This document shows positions 37,237-53,058 of a stretch of 64,000 nt of DNA, in pieces. The notes under the pieces were generated by a model that ran no database searches, was not told the origin of the DNA, and was given only the letters and a program-made list of their open reading frames with translations. Where the stretch lies: positions 46,728,287 to 46,792,286 of the forward strand of contig CM026403.1 in assembly GCA_014843695.1 (NCBI GenBank), read 5' to 3'. The stretch's first letter is position 1. Each line of letters opens with the position of its first letter. The position numbers and the translations under genes were made by a program. The DNA is from Archivesica marissinica (lineage: Eukaryota > Mollusca > Bivalvia > Venerida > Vesicomyidae).

Positions 37237-40200
37237 AGAAACCGATTCATCTAGCAACGGATTCAGCTAGTAACGGATTCATCTAATAACGGATTACGGA
37301 TTCATCTGGTAACGGATTCATCTAGTAACGGATTAATCTAGTAATTGATTCATCTTGTAATGGATTCATCTGGTAAGGGATTCATCTAGTAACGGATTCA
37401 TCTAGCTACGGATTCATCTTGTAACGGATTCATCTAGTAACGGATTCATCTAGTAACGGAGTCCGGATTCATCTAGTAACGGATTCATCTAGTAACGGAT
37501 TCATCTAGTAAGGTATTCATCTAGCAACGGATTCATCTAAGAACGGATTCATCTAGTAGTGGATTCATCTAACAACGGATTCATCTAGTAACGGATTCAT
37601 CTAGTAACGGATTCATCTAACAACGGATTCATCTAACAACGGATTCATCTAGTAACGTATTCATCTATTATCGGATTCATCTAGTAACGGATTCATCTAA
37701 AAACGGATTCATCTATTAAGGCATTCATCTAGTAACGTATTCATCTTATAACATATTCATCTAACAACGGTTTCATCTATTAACGGATTCATCTAACAAC
37801 GGAGACATCTAGTAACGGAGTCATCTAACAATGGATTCATCTAGTAACGGATTCATCTAGTAACGGATTCATCTAGTAAGGTATTCATCTAGAAACGTAT
37901 TCATCTAGTAATGGATTCATCTAACAACGGATTCATCTAGTAACGGATTCATCTAACAACGGATTCATCTAGTAACGGATTCATCTAGTAACGGATTCAT
38001 CTAACAAAGGATTCATCTAGTAAGGTATTCATCTAGCAACGGATTCATCTAACAACGGATTCATCTAGTAACGGATTCTTCTAGTAACGGATTCATCAAG
38101 TAACGTATTCATCTAACAACGGATTCATCTAACAACGGATTCATCTAGTAACGGATTCCTCTAGTAACGTATTCATCTATTAACGGATTCCGGATTCATC
38201 TAGAAACGGATTCATATAGTAACGGATTCATCTAGTAACGGATTCATCTAGAAACGGATTCATCTAGCAACGGATTCATCTAGTAACGGATTCATCTAAT
38301 AACGGATTCCGGATTCATCTGGTAACGGATTCATCTAGTAACGGATTCATCTAGTAATGGATTCATCTTTTAACGGATTCATCTAGTAACGGATTCATCT
38401 AGTAACGGATTCATCTAGTAACGGATTCATCTAGTAACGGAGTCCAGATTCATCTAGTAACGGATTCATCTAACAAAGGATTCATCTAGCTACGGATTCA
38501 TCTTGTAACGGATTCATCTAGTAACGGATTCCTCTAGTAACGGAGTCCGGATTCATCTAGTAACGGATTCATCTAACAACGGATTCATCTAGTAACGGAT
38601 TCATCTAGTAACGGATTCATCTAACAACGGATTAATCTAGTAACGGATTCATCTAGTAAGGTATTCATCTAGCAACGGATTCATCTAAGAACGGATTCAT
38701 CTAGTAGCGGATTTATCTAACAACGGATTCATCTAGTAACGTATTCATCTATTAACGGATTCATCTAGTAACGGATTCATCTAGTAACGGATTCATCTTG
38801 TAACGGATTCATATAGTAACGGATTCATCTAGTAACGGATTCCGGATTCATCTATTAACGGATTCATCTAGCAACGGATTCATCTAGAAACGGATTCATA
38901 TAGTAACGGATCCATCTAATAACGGATTCATCTAGAAACGGATTCATCTAGCAACGGATTCCGGATTCATCTGGTAACGGATTCATGTAGTAAGGGATTC
39001 TTCTTGTAACGGATTCAACTAGTAACGGATTCATCTAGTAACGGAATCATCTTGTAACGGATTCATCTAGTAACGGATTCATCTAGTAACGGATTCATCT
39101 AGCAACGGATTCATCTAACAACGGATTCATCTAGTAACGGATTCATCTAGTAACGGATCCATCTAGTAACGTACACATCTAGAAACGTATTCCTCTAGCA
39201 ACGGATTCATCTAACAACGGATTCATCTAGTAACGGATTCATCTAGTAACGGATTCATCTAGTAACGTACACATCTAGAAACGTATTCATCTAGTAATGG
39301 ATTCATCTAACAACGGATTCATCTAGTAACGGACTCATCTAGTAACCGATTCATCTTTCATAGGATTCATCTAGTAACGGATTCATCTAGTAACGGATTC
39401 ATCTACCAACGGATTCATCTAGTAACTGATTAATTTAGTAACGCATTCATCTAACAACGGATTCATCTAGTAACGGATTCATCTAACAACGGATTCATCT
39501 AGTAACGGATTCATCTAGTAACGGATTCATCTAACAACGGATTCATCTAGTAACGGATTCATCTAGTAACAGATTCATCTAGTAACGTATTCATCCAACA
39601 ACGGATTCATCTAGTAACGGATTCATCTAGTAACGTATTCATCTAACAACGGATTCATCTAACAACGGATTCATCTAGTAACGGATTCATCTAGTAATGT
39701 ATTCGTCTAGTAACGGATTCATCTATTAACGGATTAATCTAACAACGGAGACATCTAGTAAGGCATTCATCTAGTAACGTATTCATCCAACAACGGATTC
39801 ATCTAGTAACGGATTCATCTAGTAACCTATTCATCTAACAACGGATTCATCTAACAACGGATTCATCTAGTAACGGATTCATCTAGTAACGTATTCTTCT
39901 AGTAACGGATTCATCTATTAACGGATTCATCTAACAACGGAGACATTTGGTAACGGATTCATCTAACAACGGATTCATCTAGTAACGGATTCATCTAGTA
40001 ACGTATTCATCGAGAAACGTATTCATCTAGTAATTGATTCATCTAACAACGGATTCATCTAACAACGGACTCATCTAGTAACGGATTAATCTAACATCGG
40101 ATTCATCTTGTAACGGATTCATCTAACAACGGATTCACCTAACAACGGATTCATCTAGTAACGGATTCATCTAGTAACGTTTTCATCAAACAACGGATTC

Positions 40201-42009
40201 ATCTAACAATGGATTCACCTAATAACGGATTCATCTAACAACGGATTCATCTAGTAACGGATTCATCTAGTAATGTATTCGTCTAGTAACGGATTCATCT
40301 ATTAACGGATTAATCTAACAACGGAGACATCTAGTAAGGCATTCATCTAGTAACCTATTCATCCAACAACGGATTCATCTAGTAACGGATTCATCTAGTA
40401 ACGGATTCATCTAGTAACCTATTCATCTAACAACGGATTCATCTAACAACGGATTCATTTAGTAACGGATTCATCTAGTAACGTATTCTTCTAGTAACGG
40501 ATTCATCTATTAACGGATTCATCTAACAACGGAGACATCTAGTAACGGATTCATCTAACAACGGATTGATCTAGTAACGGATTCATCTAGTAACTTATTC
40601 ATCGAGAAACGTATTCATCTAGTAATTGATTCATCTAACAACGGATTCATCTAACAACGGACTCATCTAGTAACGGATTCATCTAACATCGGATTCATCT
40701 TGTAACGGATTCATCTAACAACGGATTCACATAACAACGGATTCATCTAGTAACGGATTCATCTAGTAACGTATTCATCAAACAACGGATTCATCTAACA
40801 ATGGATTCACCTAGTAACGGATTCATCTAACAACGGATTCATCTAGTAACGGATTCCTCTAGTAACGGATTCATCTAATAACGGATTCCGGATTGATCTG
40901 GTAACGGATTCATCTAGTAACGGATTCTTCTTGTAACGGATTCATCTAGTAACGGATTCCGGATTCATCTAGTAACGGTTTCATCTAGTAACGGATTCAT
41001 CTAATAACGGATTCATCTAGTAACGGAATCATATAGAAACGGATTCATCTAGCAACGGATTCATTTGTAACGAATTGATCTAGAAACGGATTCATCTAGC
41101 AACGAATTCATCTAGTAACGGATTCCGGATTCATCTAGTAACGGATTCATCTAGTAACGAATTCATCTAGTAACGGATTCATCTAGAAACGGATTCCTAT
41201 AGTAATGGATCCATCTAGTAACGGATTCATCTAGAAACGGATTCATATAGTAACGGATCCATCTAGTAACGGATTCATCTAGCTACGGATTCATCTTGTA
41301 ACGGATTCATCTAGTAACGGATTCATCTAGTAACGGAGTCCGGATTCATCTAGTAACGGATTCATCTAACAACGGATTCATCTAGTAACGGATTCATCTA
41401 GTAACGGATTCATCTAACAACGGATTAATCTAGTAACGGATTCATCTAGTAACGTATTCATCTAGCAACGGATTCATCAAAGAACGGATTCATCTAGTAG
41501 CGGATTTATCTAACAACGGATTCATCTAGTAACGGATTCATCTACTAATGGATTCATCTAACAACGGATTCATCTAGTAACGTATTCATCTATTAACGGA
41601 TTCATCTAGTAACGGATTCATCTAGTAACGGATTCATCTTGTAACGGATTCATATAGTAACGGATTCATCTAGTAACGGATTCCGGATTCATCTATTAAC
41701 GGATTCATCTAGCAACGGATTCATCTAGAAACGGATTCATATAGTAACGGATCCATCTAGTAACGGATTCATCTAGAAACTGATTCATCTAGCAACGGAT
41801 TCCGGATTCATCTGGTAACGGATTCATGTAGTAAGGGATTCTTCTTGTAACGGATTCAACTAGTAACGGATTCATCTAGTAACGGAATCATCTTGTAACG
41901 GATTCATCTTGTAACGGATTCATCTAGTAACGGATTCATCTAGCAACGGATTCATCTAACAACGGATTCATCTAGTAACGGATTCATCTAGTAACGGATT
42001 CATCTAGTA

Positions 42010-45000
42010 ACGTACACATCTAGAAACGTATTCATCTAGCAACGGATTCATCTAACAACGGATTCATCTAGTAACGGATTCATCTAGTAACGGATTCATC
42101 TAGTAACGTACACATCTAGAAACGTATTCATCTAGTAACGGATTCATCTAACAACGGATTCATCTAGAAAAGGACTCATCTAGTAACCGATTCATCTTTC
42201 ATAGGATTCATCTAGTAACGGATTCATCTAGTAATGGATTCATCTACCAACGGATTCATCTAGTAACGGATTAATTTAGTAACACATTCATCTAACAACG
42301 GATTCATCTAACAACGGATTCATCTAGTAACGGATTCATCTAGTAACGGATTCATCTAACAACGGATTCATCTAGTAACGGATTCATCTAGTAACAGATT
42401 CATCTAGTAACGTATTCATCCAACAACGGATTCATCTAGTAACGGATTCATCTAGTAACGGATTCATCTAGTAACGTATTCATCTAACAACGGATTTATC
42501 TAGTAACGGATTCATCTAGTAATGTATTCGTCTAGTAACGGATTCATCTATTAACGGATTAATCTAACAACGGAGACATCTAGTAAGGCATTCCTCTAGT
42601 AACGTATTCATCCAACAACGGATTCATCTAGTAATGGATTCATCAGGTAACGGATTCATCTAGTAACCTATTCATCTAACAACGAATTCATCTAACAACG
42701 GATTCATCTAGTAACGGATTCATCTAGTAACGTATTCTTCTAGTAACGGATTCATCTATTAACGGATTCATCTAACAACGGAGACATCTAGTAACGGATT
42801 CATCTAACAACGGATTCATCTAGTAACGGATTCATCTAGTAACGTATTCATCGAGAAACGTACTCATCTAGTAATTGATTCATCTAACAACGGATTCATC
42901 TAACAACGGACTCATCTAGTAACGGATTCATCTAACATCGGATTCATCTAGTAACGGATTCATCTAACAACGGATTCACCTAACAACGGATTCATCTAGT
43001 AACGGATTCATCTAGTAACGTTTTCATCAAACAACGGATTCATCTAACAATGGATTCACCTAGTAACGGATTCATCTAACAACGGATTCATCTAGTAACG
43101 GATTCATCTAGTAATGTATTCGTCTAGTAACGGATTCATCTATTAACGGATTAATCTAACAACGGAGACATCTAGTAAGGCATTCATCTAGTAACGTAAT
43201 CATCCAACAACGGATTCATCTAGTAACGGATTCATCTAGTAACGGATTCATCTAGTAACCTATTCATCTAACAACGGATTCATCTAACAACGGATTCATC
43301 TAGTAACGGATTCATCTAGTAACGTAATCTTCTAGTAACGGATTCATCTATTAACTGAATCATCTAACAACGGAGACATCTAGTAACGGATTCATCTAAC
43401 AACGGATTCATCTAGTAACGGTTTCATCTAGTAACGTATTCATCGAGAAACGTATTCATCTAGTAATTGATTCATCTAACAACGGATTCATCTAACAACG
43501 GACTCATCTAGTAACGGATTCACCTAACATCGGATTCATCTTGTAACGGATTCATCTAACAACGGATTCACCTAACAACGGATTCATCTAGTAACGGATT
43601 CATCTAGTAACGGATTCATTAAACAACGGATTCATCTAACAATGGATTCACCTAGTAACGGATTCCTCTAACAACGGATTCATCTAGTAACGGATTCCTC
43701 TAGTAACGGATTCATCTAATAACGGATTCCGGATTGATCTGGTAACGGATTCATCTAGTAGCGGATTCTTCTTGTAACGGATTCATCTAGTAACGGATTC
43801 CGGATTCATCTAGTAACGGATTCATCTAGTAACGAATTCATCTAGTAACGGATTCATCTAGAAACGGATTCCTATAGTAATGGATCCATCTAGTAACGGA
43901 TTCATCTAGAAACGGATTCATATAGTAACGGATCCATCTAGTAACGGATTCATCTAGCTACGGATTCATCTTGTAACGGATTCATCTAGTAACGGATTCA
44001 TCTAGTAATGGAGTCCGGATTCATCTAGTAACGGATTCATCTAATAACGGATTCATCTAGTAACGGAATCATCTAGAAACGGATTCATCTAGCAACGGAT
44101 TCATTTGTAACGAATTCATCTAGAAACGGATTCATCTAGCAACGGATTCATCTTGTAACGAATTCATCTAGTAACGGATTCCGGATTCATCTAGTAACGG
44201 ATTCATCTAGTAACGAATTCATCTAGTAACGGATTCATCTAGAAACGGATTCCTATAGTAATGGATCCATCTAGTAACGGATTCATCTAGAAACGGATTC
44301 ATATAGTAACGGATCCATCTAGTAACGGATTCATCTAGCTACGGATTCATCTTGTAACGGATTCATCTAGTAACGGATTCATCTAGTAATGGAGTCCGGA
44401 TTCATCTAGTAACGGATTCATCTAACAACGGATTCATCTAGTAACGGATTCATCTAGTAACGGATTCATCTAACAACGGATTAATCTAGTAACGGATTCA
44501 TCTAGTAAGGTATTCATCTAGCAACGGATTCATCTAAGAACGGATTCATCTAGTAGCGGATTTATCTAACAACGGATTCATCTAGTAACGGATTCATCTA
44601 CTAATGGATTCATCTAACAACGGATTCATCTAGTAACGTATTCATCTATTAACGGATTCATCTAGTAACGGATTCATCTAGTAACGGATTCATCTTGTAA
44701 CGGATTCATATAGTAACGGATTCATCTAGTAACGGATTCCGGATTCATCTATTAACGGATTAATCTTGAAACGGATTCATATAGTAACGGATCCATCTAG
44801 TAACGGATTCATCTAGAAACGGATTCATCTAGCAACGGAATCCGGATTCATCTGGTAACGGATTCATGTAGTAAGGGATTCATCTTGTAACGGATTCAAC
44901 TAGTAACGGATTCATCTAGTAACGGAATCATCTTGTAACGGATTCATCTAGTAACGGATTCATCTAGTAACGGATTCATCTAGCAACGGATTCATCTAAC

Positions 45001-48000
45001 AACGGATTCATCTAGTAACGGATTCATCTAGTAACGTACACATCTAGAAACGTATTCATCTAGCAACGGATTCATCTAACAACGGATTCATCTAGTAACG
45101 GATTCATCTAACAACGGATTCATCTAGTAACGGACTCATCTAGTAACCGATTCATCTTTCATAGGATTCATCTAGTAACGGATTCATCTAGTAACGGATT
45201 CATCTACCAACGGATTCATCTAGTAACGGATTAATTTAGTAACGCATTCATCTAACAACGGATTCATCTAGTAACGGATTCATCTAACAACGGATTCATC
45301 TAGTAACGGATTCATCTAATAACGGATTCATCTAACAACGGATTCATCTAGTAACGGATTCATCTAGTAACAGATTCATCTAGTAACGTATTCATCCAAC
45401 AACGGATTCCTCTAGTAACGGATTCATCTAGTAACGGATTCATCTAGTAACGTATTCATCTAACAACGGATTCATCTAACAACGGATTCATCTAGTAACG
45501 GATTCATCTAGTAATGTATTCGTCTGGTAACGGATTCATCTATTAACGGATTAATCTAACAACGGAGACATCTAGTAAGGCATTCATCTAGTAACTTATT
45601 CATCCAACAACGGATTCATCTAGTAACGGATTCATCTAGTAACGGATTCATCTAGTAACCTATTCATCTAACAACGGATTCATCTAACAACGGATTCATC
45701 TAGTAACGGATTCATCTAGTAACGTATTCATCGAGAAACGTATTCATCTAGTAATTGATTCATCTAACAACGGATTCATCTAACAACGGACTCATCTAGT
45801 AACGGATTCATCTAACATCGGATTCATCTTGTAACGGATTCATCTAACAACGGATTCACCTAACAACGGATTCATCTAGTAACGGATTCATCTAGTAACG
45901 TATTCATCAAACAACGGATTCATCTAACAATGGATTCACCTAGTAACGGATTCATCTAACAACGGATTCATCTAGTAACGGATTCCTCTAGTAACGGATT
46001 CATCTAATAACGGATTCCGGATTGATCTGGTAACGGATTCATCTAGTAACGGATTCTTCTTGTAACGGATTCATCTAGTAACGGATTCCGGATTCATCTA
46101 GTAACGGTTTCATCTAGTAACGGATTCATCTAATAACGGATTCATCTAGTAACGGAATCATCTAGAAACGGATTCATCTAGCAACGGATTCATTTGTAAC
46201 GAATTCATCTAGAAACGGATTCATCTAGCAACGGATTCATCTTGTAACGAATTCATCTAGTAACGGATTCCGGATTCATCTAGTAACGGATTCATCTAGT
46301 AACGAATTCATCTAGTAACGGATTCATCTAGAAACGGATTCCTATAGTAATGGATCCATCTAGTAACGGATTCATCTAGAAACGGATTCATCTAGTAACG
46401 TATTCTTCTAGTAACGGATTCATCTATTAACGGATTCATCTAACAACGGAGACATCTAGTAACGGATTCATCTAACAACGGATTAATCTAGTAACGGATT
46501 CATCTAGTAAGGTATTCATCTAGCAACGGATTCATCTAAGAACGGATTCATCTAGTAACGGATTGATCTACTAATGGATTCATCTAACAACGGATTCATC
46601 TAGTAACGTATTCATCTATTAACGGATTCATCTAGTAACGGATTCATCTAGTAACGGATTCATCTTGTAACGGATTCATATAGTAACGGATTCATCTAGT
46701 AACGGATTCCGGATTCATTTATTAACGGATTCATCTAGAAACGGATTCATATAGTAACGGATCCATCTAGTAACGGATTCATCTAGAAACGGATTCATCT
46801 AGCAACGGATTCCGGATTCATCTGGTAACGGATTCATGTAGTAAGGGATTCCTCTTGTAACGGATTCAACTAGTAACGGATCCATCTAGTAACGGAATCA
46901 TCTTGTAACGGATTCATCTAGTAACGGATTCATCTAGTAACGGATTCATCTAGCAACGGATTCATCTAACAACGGATTCATCTAGTAACGGATTCATCTA
47001 GTAACGGATTCATCTAGTAACGTACACATCTAGAAACGTATTCATCTAGTAACGGATTCATCTAACAACGGATTCATCTAGTAACGGACTCATCTAGTAA
47101 CCGATTCATCTTTCATAGGATTCATCTAGTAACGGATTCATCTAGTAACGGATTCATCTACCAACGGATTCATCTAGTAACGGATTAATTTAGTAACGCA
47201 TTCATCTAACAACGGATTCATCTAGTAACGGATTCATCTAACAACGGATTCATCTAGTAACGGATTCATCTAGTAACGGATTCATCTAACAACGGATTCA
47301 TCTAGTAACGGATTCATCTAGTAACAGATTCATCTAGTAACGTATTCATCCAACAACGGATTCATCTAGTAACGGATTCATCTAGTAACGGATTCATCTA
47401 GTAACGTATTCATCTAACAACGGATTCATCTAACAACGGATTCATCTAGTAACGGATTCATCTAGTAATGTATTCGTCTAGTAACGGATTCATCTATTAA
47501 CGGATTAATCTAACAACGGAGACATCTAGTAAGGCATTCATCTAGTAACGTATTCATCCAACAACGGATTCATCTAGTAACGGATTCATCTAGTAACGGA
47601 TTCATCTAGTAACCTATTCATCTAACAACGGATTCATCTAACAACGGATTCATCTAGTAACGGATTCATCTAGTAACGTATTCTTCTAGTAACGGAATCA
47701 TCTATTAACGGATTCATCTAACAATGGAGACATCTAGGAACGGATTCATCTAACAACGGATTCATCTAGTAACGGATTCATCTAGTAACGTATTCATCGA
47801 GAAACGTATTCATCTAGTAATTGATTCATCTAACAACGGATTCATCTAACAACGGACTCATCTAGTAACGGATTCATCTAACATCGGATTCATCTTGTAA
47901 CGGATTCATCTAACAACGGATTCACCTAACAACGGATTCATCTAGTAACGGATTCATCTAGTAACGTATTCATCAAACAACGGATTCATCTAACAACGGA

Positions 48001-48400
48001 TTCACCTAGTAACGGATTCATCTAACAACGGATTCATCTAGTAACGGATTCCTCTAGTAACGGATTCATCTAATAACGGATTCCGGATTGATCTGGTAAC
48101 GGATTCATCTAGTAACGGATTCTTCTTGTAACGGATTCATCTAGTAACGGATTCCGGATTCATCTAGTAACGGTTTCATCTAGTAACGGATTCATCTAAT
48201 AACGGATTCATCTAGTAACGGAATCATCTAGAAACGGATTCATCTAGCAACGGATTCATTTTGTAACGGATTCATCTAGAAACGGATTCATCTAGCAACG
48301 GATTCATCTTGTAACGAATTCATCTAGTAACGGATTCCGGATTCATCTAGTAACGGATTCATCTAGTAACGAATTCATCTAGTAACGGATTCATCTAGAA
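42010..48400. repeat. SAT3b macro-duplication, left copy
   Basis: This stretch corresponds to about 54070-60430 on the other side of the N gap. From about 43100 to 45060 the offset is exactly 12,036 bp, and the two copies share private variants: AACGTAATCATCC (43193/55229), TTAACTGAATC (43351/55387), GAGTCCGG after a TAATG (44011/56047) and ACGGAATCCGG (44835/56871). The left copy also contains an internal 381-bp tandem duplication (CCTATAGTAA at 43871 and 44252), and that too is present on the right. Further along, the offset drifts to 12,039 and 12,052. Confidence 0.82.
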
Positions 48401-51400
48401 ACGGATTCCGGATTCATATAGTAACGGATTCATCTAGTAACGGATTCATCTAGTAACGGATTCATCTAGTAACGGATTCATCTAGTAACGGATTCATCTA
48501 GCAACGGATTCATTTTGTAACGGATTCATCTAGTAACGGATTCATCTAGTAACGGATTCATCTAGTAACGGATTCATCTAGTAAACCGGATTCATCTAGT
48601 AACGGATTCATCTAGTAACGGATTCATCTAGTAACGGATTCATCTAGTAACGGATTCATCTAGTAATGGATTCATCTAGTAACGGATTCATCTAGAAACG
48701 GATTCATATAGTAACGGATCCATCTAGTAACGGATTCATCTAGAAACGGATTCATCTAGCAACGGATTCCGGATTCATCTGGTAACGGATTCTTCTTGTA
48801 ACGGATTCAACTAGTAACGGATTCATCTAGTAACGGAATCATCTAGTAACGGATTCATCTAGTAACGGATTCATCTAACAACGGATTCATCTAGTAACGG
48901 ATTCATCTAATAACGGATTCATCTAGTAACGGATTCATCTAGTAACGGATTCATCTAGTAACGTCGATTCATCTAGAAACGGATTCATCTAGCAACGGAT
49001 TCCGGATTCATCTAGTAACGGATTCATCTAGTAACGGATTCATCTAGTAACGGATTCATCTAGTAACGGATTCATCTAGTAACGGATTCATCTAGTAACG
49101 GATTCATCTAACAACGGATTCCGGATTCATCTAGTAACGGATTCATCTAGTAACGTATTCATCTAACAACGGATTCATCTAACAACGGATTCATCTAGTA
49201 ATGGATTCATCTAGTAATGTATTCGTCTAGTAACGGATTCATCTATTAACGGATTAATCTAACAACGGAGACATCTAGTAAGGCATTCATCTAGTAACGT
49301 ATTCATCCAACAACGGATTCATCTAGTAACGGATTCATCTAGTAACGGATTCATCTAGTAACCTATTCATCTAACAACGGATTCATCTAACAACGGATTC
49401 ATCTAGTAACGGATTTATCTAGTAACGTATTCTTCTAGTAACGGATTCATCTATTAACGGATTCATCTAACAACGGAGACATCTAGTAACGGATTCATCT
49501 AACAACGGATTCATCTAGTAACGGATTCATCTAGTAACGTATTCATCGAGAAACGTATTCATCTAGTAATTGATTCATCTAACAACGGATTCATCTAACA
49601 ACGGACTCATCTAGTAACGGATTCATCTAACATCGGATTCATCTTGTAACGGATTCATCTAACAACGGATTCACCTAACAACGGATTCATCTAGTAACGG
49701 ATTCATCTAGTAACGTATTCATCAAACAACGGATTCATCTAACAATGGATTCACCTAGTAACGGATTCATCTAACAACGGATTCATCTAGTAACGGATTC
49801 CTCTAGTAACGGATTCCGGATTCATCTAGTAACGGTTTCATCTAGTAACGGATTCCGGATTGATCTGGTAACGGATTCATCTAGTAACGGATTCTTCTTG
49901 TAACGGATTCATCTAGTAACGGATTCCGGATTCATCTAGTAACGGTTTCATCTAGTAACGGATTCATCTAATAACGGATTCATCTAGCAACTGATTCATT
50001 TGTAACGAATTCATCTAGAAACGGATTCATCTAGCAACGGATTCATCTTGTAACGAATTCATCTAGTAACGGATTCCGGATTCATCTAGTAACGGATTCA
50101 TCTAGTAACGAATTCATCTAGTAACGGATTCATCTAGAAACGGATTCCTATAGTAATGGATCCATCTAGTAACGGATTCATCTAGAAACGGATTCATATA
50201 GTAACGGATCCATCTAGTAACGGATTCATCTAGCTACGGATTCATCTTGTAACGGATTCATCTAGTAACGGATTCATCTAGTAAGGGAGTCCGGATTCAT
50301 CTAGTAACGGATTCATCTAACAACGGATTCATCTAGTAACGGATTCATCTAGTAACGGATTCATCTTGTAACGGATTCATATAGTAACGGATTCATCTAG
50401 TAACGGATTCCGGATTCATCTATTAACGGATTCATCTAGAAACGGATTCATATAGTAACGGATCCATCTGGTAACGGATTCATCTAGAAACGGATTCATC
50501 TAGCAACGGATTCCGGATTCATCTGGTAACGGATTCATGTAGTAAGGGATTCTTCTTGTAACGGATTCAACTAGTAACGGATTCATCTAGTAACGGAATC
50601 ATCTTGTAACGGATTCATCTAGTAACGGATTCATCTAGTAACGGATTCATCTAGCAACGGATTCATCTAACAACGGATTCATCTAGTAACGGATTTATCT
50701 AGTAACGGATTCATCTAGTAACGTACACATCTAGAAACGTATTCATCTAGCAACGGATTCATCTAACAACGGATTCATCTAGTAACGGATTCATCTAGTA
50801 ACGGTTACACAATCTAGAAAGTATTCATCTAGTAACGGATTCATCTAACAACGGATTCATCTAGTAACGGAATCATCTAGTAACCCGATTCATTGTCATA
50901 GGATTCATCTAGTAACGGATTCATCTAGTAACGGATTCATCTAGTAACGGATTCATCTAGTAACGGATTCATCTAGACGATTCATCTAACAACGGTTCAT
51001 CTAGTAACGGATTCATCTAACAACGGATTCATCTAGTAACGGATCCGGATTCATCTAGTAACGGATTCATCTAGTAACGGATTCATCTAGCAACGGATTC
51101 ATCTAGTAACGGATTCATCTAATAACGGATTCATCTAGTAACGGATTCATCTAACAACGGATTCATCTAGTAACGGATTCATCTAGTAACGGATTCATCT
51201 AACAACGGATTCATCTAACAACGGATTCATCTAGTAACGGATTCATCTACTAACGGATTCATCTAGTAACGGATTCATCTAATAACGGATTCATCTAATA
51301 ACGCATACATCTAGTAACGCATTCATCTAATAACATATTCATCCAACAACGGATTCATCTATTAACGGATTCATCTAACAACGGATACATCTAGTAACCT

Positions 51401-51575
51401 ATTCATCTAACAACGGATTCATCTAACAACGGATTCATCTAGTAACGGATTCATCTAGTAACGTATTCATCTAGAAACGTATTCATCTATTAACGGATTC
51501 ATCTAACAACGGATACATCTAGTAACGGATTCATCTAACAACGGATTCATCTAGTAACGGATTCATCTAGTAACG

Positions 51576-51658
51576 ACACTAACAAAATTCATCTAGAAAC
51601 GTATTCATCTAGCAACTGATTCATCTAACAACGGACACAAACACCAAACACACAAAAC
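51576..51658. other. CA-rich interruptions in SAT3b
   Basis: Two stretches depart from the 16-bp pattern: ACACTAACAAA at about 51576-51586, and a 23-nt run made only of A and C at 51636-51658. The normal monomer pattern is seen between and after them. They resemble the opposite-strand composition of the GT-rich interruption at 54238-54266. Confidence 0.65.
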
Positions 51659-53058
51659 ATTCATCTAACAACGGATTCATCTAACAACGGACTCATCTAG
51701 TAACGGATTCATCTAACAACGTATTCATCTATTAACACCGGATTCATCTAAAAACTGATTCACATAACAACGGATTCATCTAGTAACGGATTCATCTAGA
51801 AACGTATTCATCAAACAACGGATTCATCTAGTAACGGATTCATCTAGTAACGGATTCATCTAATAACGGATTCCGGATTCATCTGGTAACGGATAAATCT
51901 AGTAACGGATTCTTCTTGTAACGGATTCAACTAGTAACGGATTCATCTAGTAATGGATTCATCTTGTAACGGATTCATCTAGTAACGGATTCATCTAGTA
52001 ACGGATTCATCTAGCAATGTATTCATCTTGTAACGGATTCATCTAGTAACGGATTCATCTAATAACGGATTCCGGATTCATCTAGTAACGGTTTCATCTA
52101 GTAACGGATTCATCTAGTAACGGATTCATCTAGTAACGGATTCATCTACAAACGGATTCATGTATCAACGGATTCATCTAGTAACGGATTCATCTAGAAA
52201 CGGATTCATCTAGCAACGGATTCGTCATGTAACGAATTCATCTAGTAACGGATTCCGGATTCATCTAGTAACAGATTCATCTAGTAACGGATTAATCTAG
52301 TAACGGATTCATCTTGTAACGGATTCATCTAGTAACGGATTCATCTAGTAACGGATTCCGGATTCATCTAGTAACGGATTCTTCTAGCAACGGATTCATC
52401 TATCAACGGATTCATCTAGTAACGGATTCATCTAGAAACGGATTCATCTAGCAACGGATTCATCATGTAACGAATTCATCTAGTAACGGATTCCGGAATC
52501 ATCTAGTAACGGATTCATCTAGTAACGGATTAATCTAGTAACGGATTCATCTTGTAACGGATTCATCTAGTAACGGATTCATCTAGTAACGGATTCCGGA
52601 TTCATCTAGTAACGGATTCTTCTAGCATCGGATTCATCTAGAAACGGATTCATATAGTAACGGATCCATCTAGTAACGGATTCATCTAGAAACGGATTCA
52701 TCTAGTAACGGATTTACCTAGTAACGGATTCATCCAATAACGGATTCCGGATTCATCTGGTAACGGATTCATCTAGTAACGGATTCTTCTTGAAACGGAT
52801 TCAACTAGTAACGGATTCATCTATTAACGGAATCATCTTGTAATGGATTCATCTAGTAACGGATTCATCTAGTAACGGATTCATCTAGCAACGGATTCAT
52901 CTTGTAACGGATTCATCTAGTAACGGATTCCGGATTCATCTAGTAACGGTTACATCTAGTAACGGATTCATCAAGTAACGGATTCATCTAGAAACGGATT
53001 CATCTAGCAACGGATTCATCTAGTAACGGATTCATTTTGTAACGAATTCATCTAGTAA

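Larger units (their letters stand above)
19421..53058. repeat. SAT3b: 16-bp satellite, AACGG subfamily
   Basis: From about 19421 the monomer changes to ATTCATCTAGTAACGG and stays so for more than 33 kb up to the N gap. Frequent variants are CTAACAACGG, CTAGAAACGG, CTAGCAACGG, CTTGTAACGG and AACGTATTC. Every so often a short 7-bp monomer (ATTCCGG, a 16-mer lacking ATCTAGTAA) gives the junction AACGGATTCCGGATTC. Each full monomer contains one CpG. Stop codons (TAG, TAA) occur in every unit, and there is no open frame. Long-range order is strong, with higher-order repeats described separately. Confidence 0.95.
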
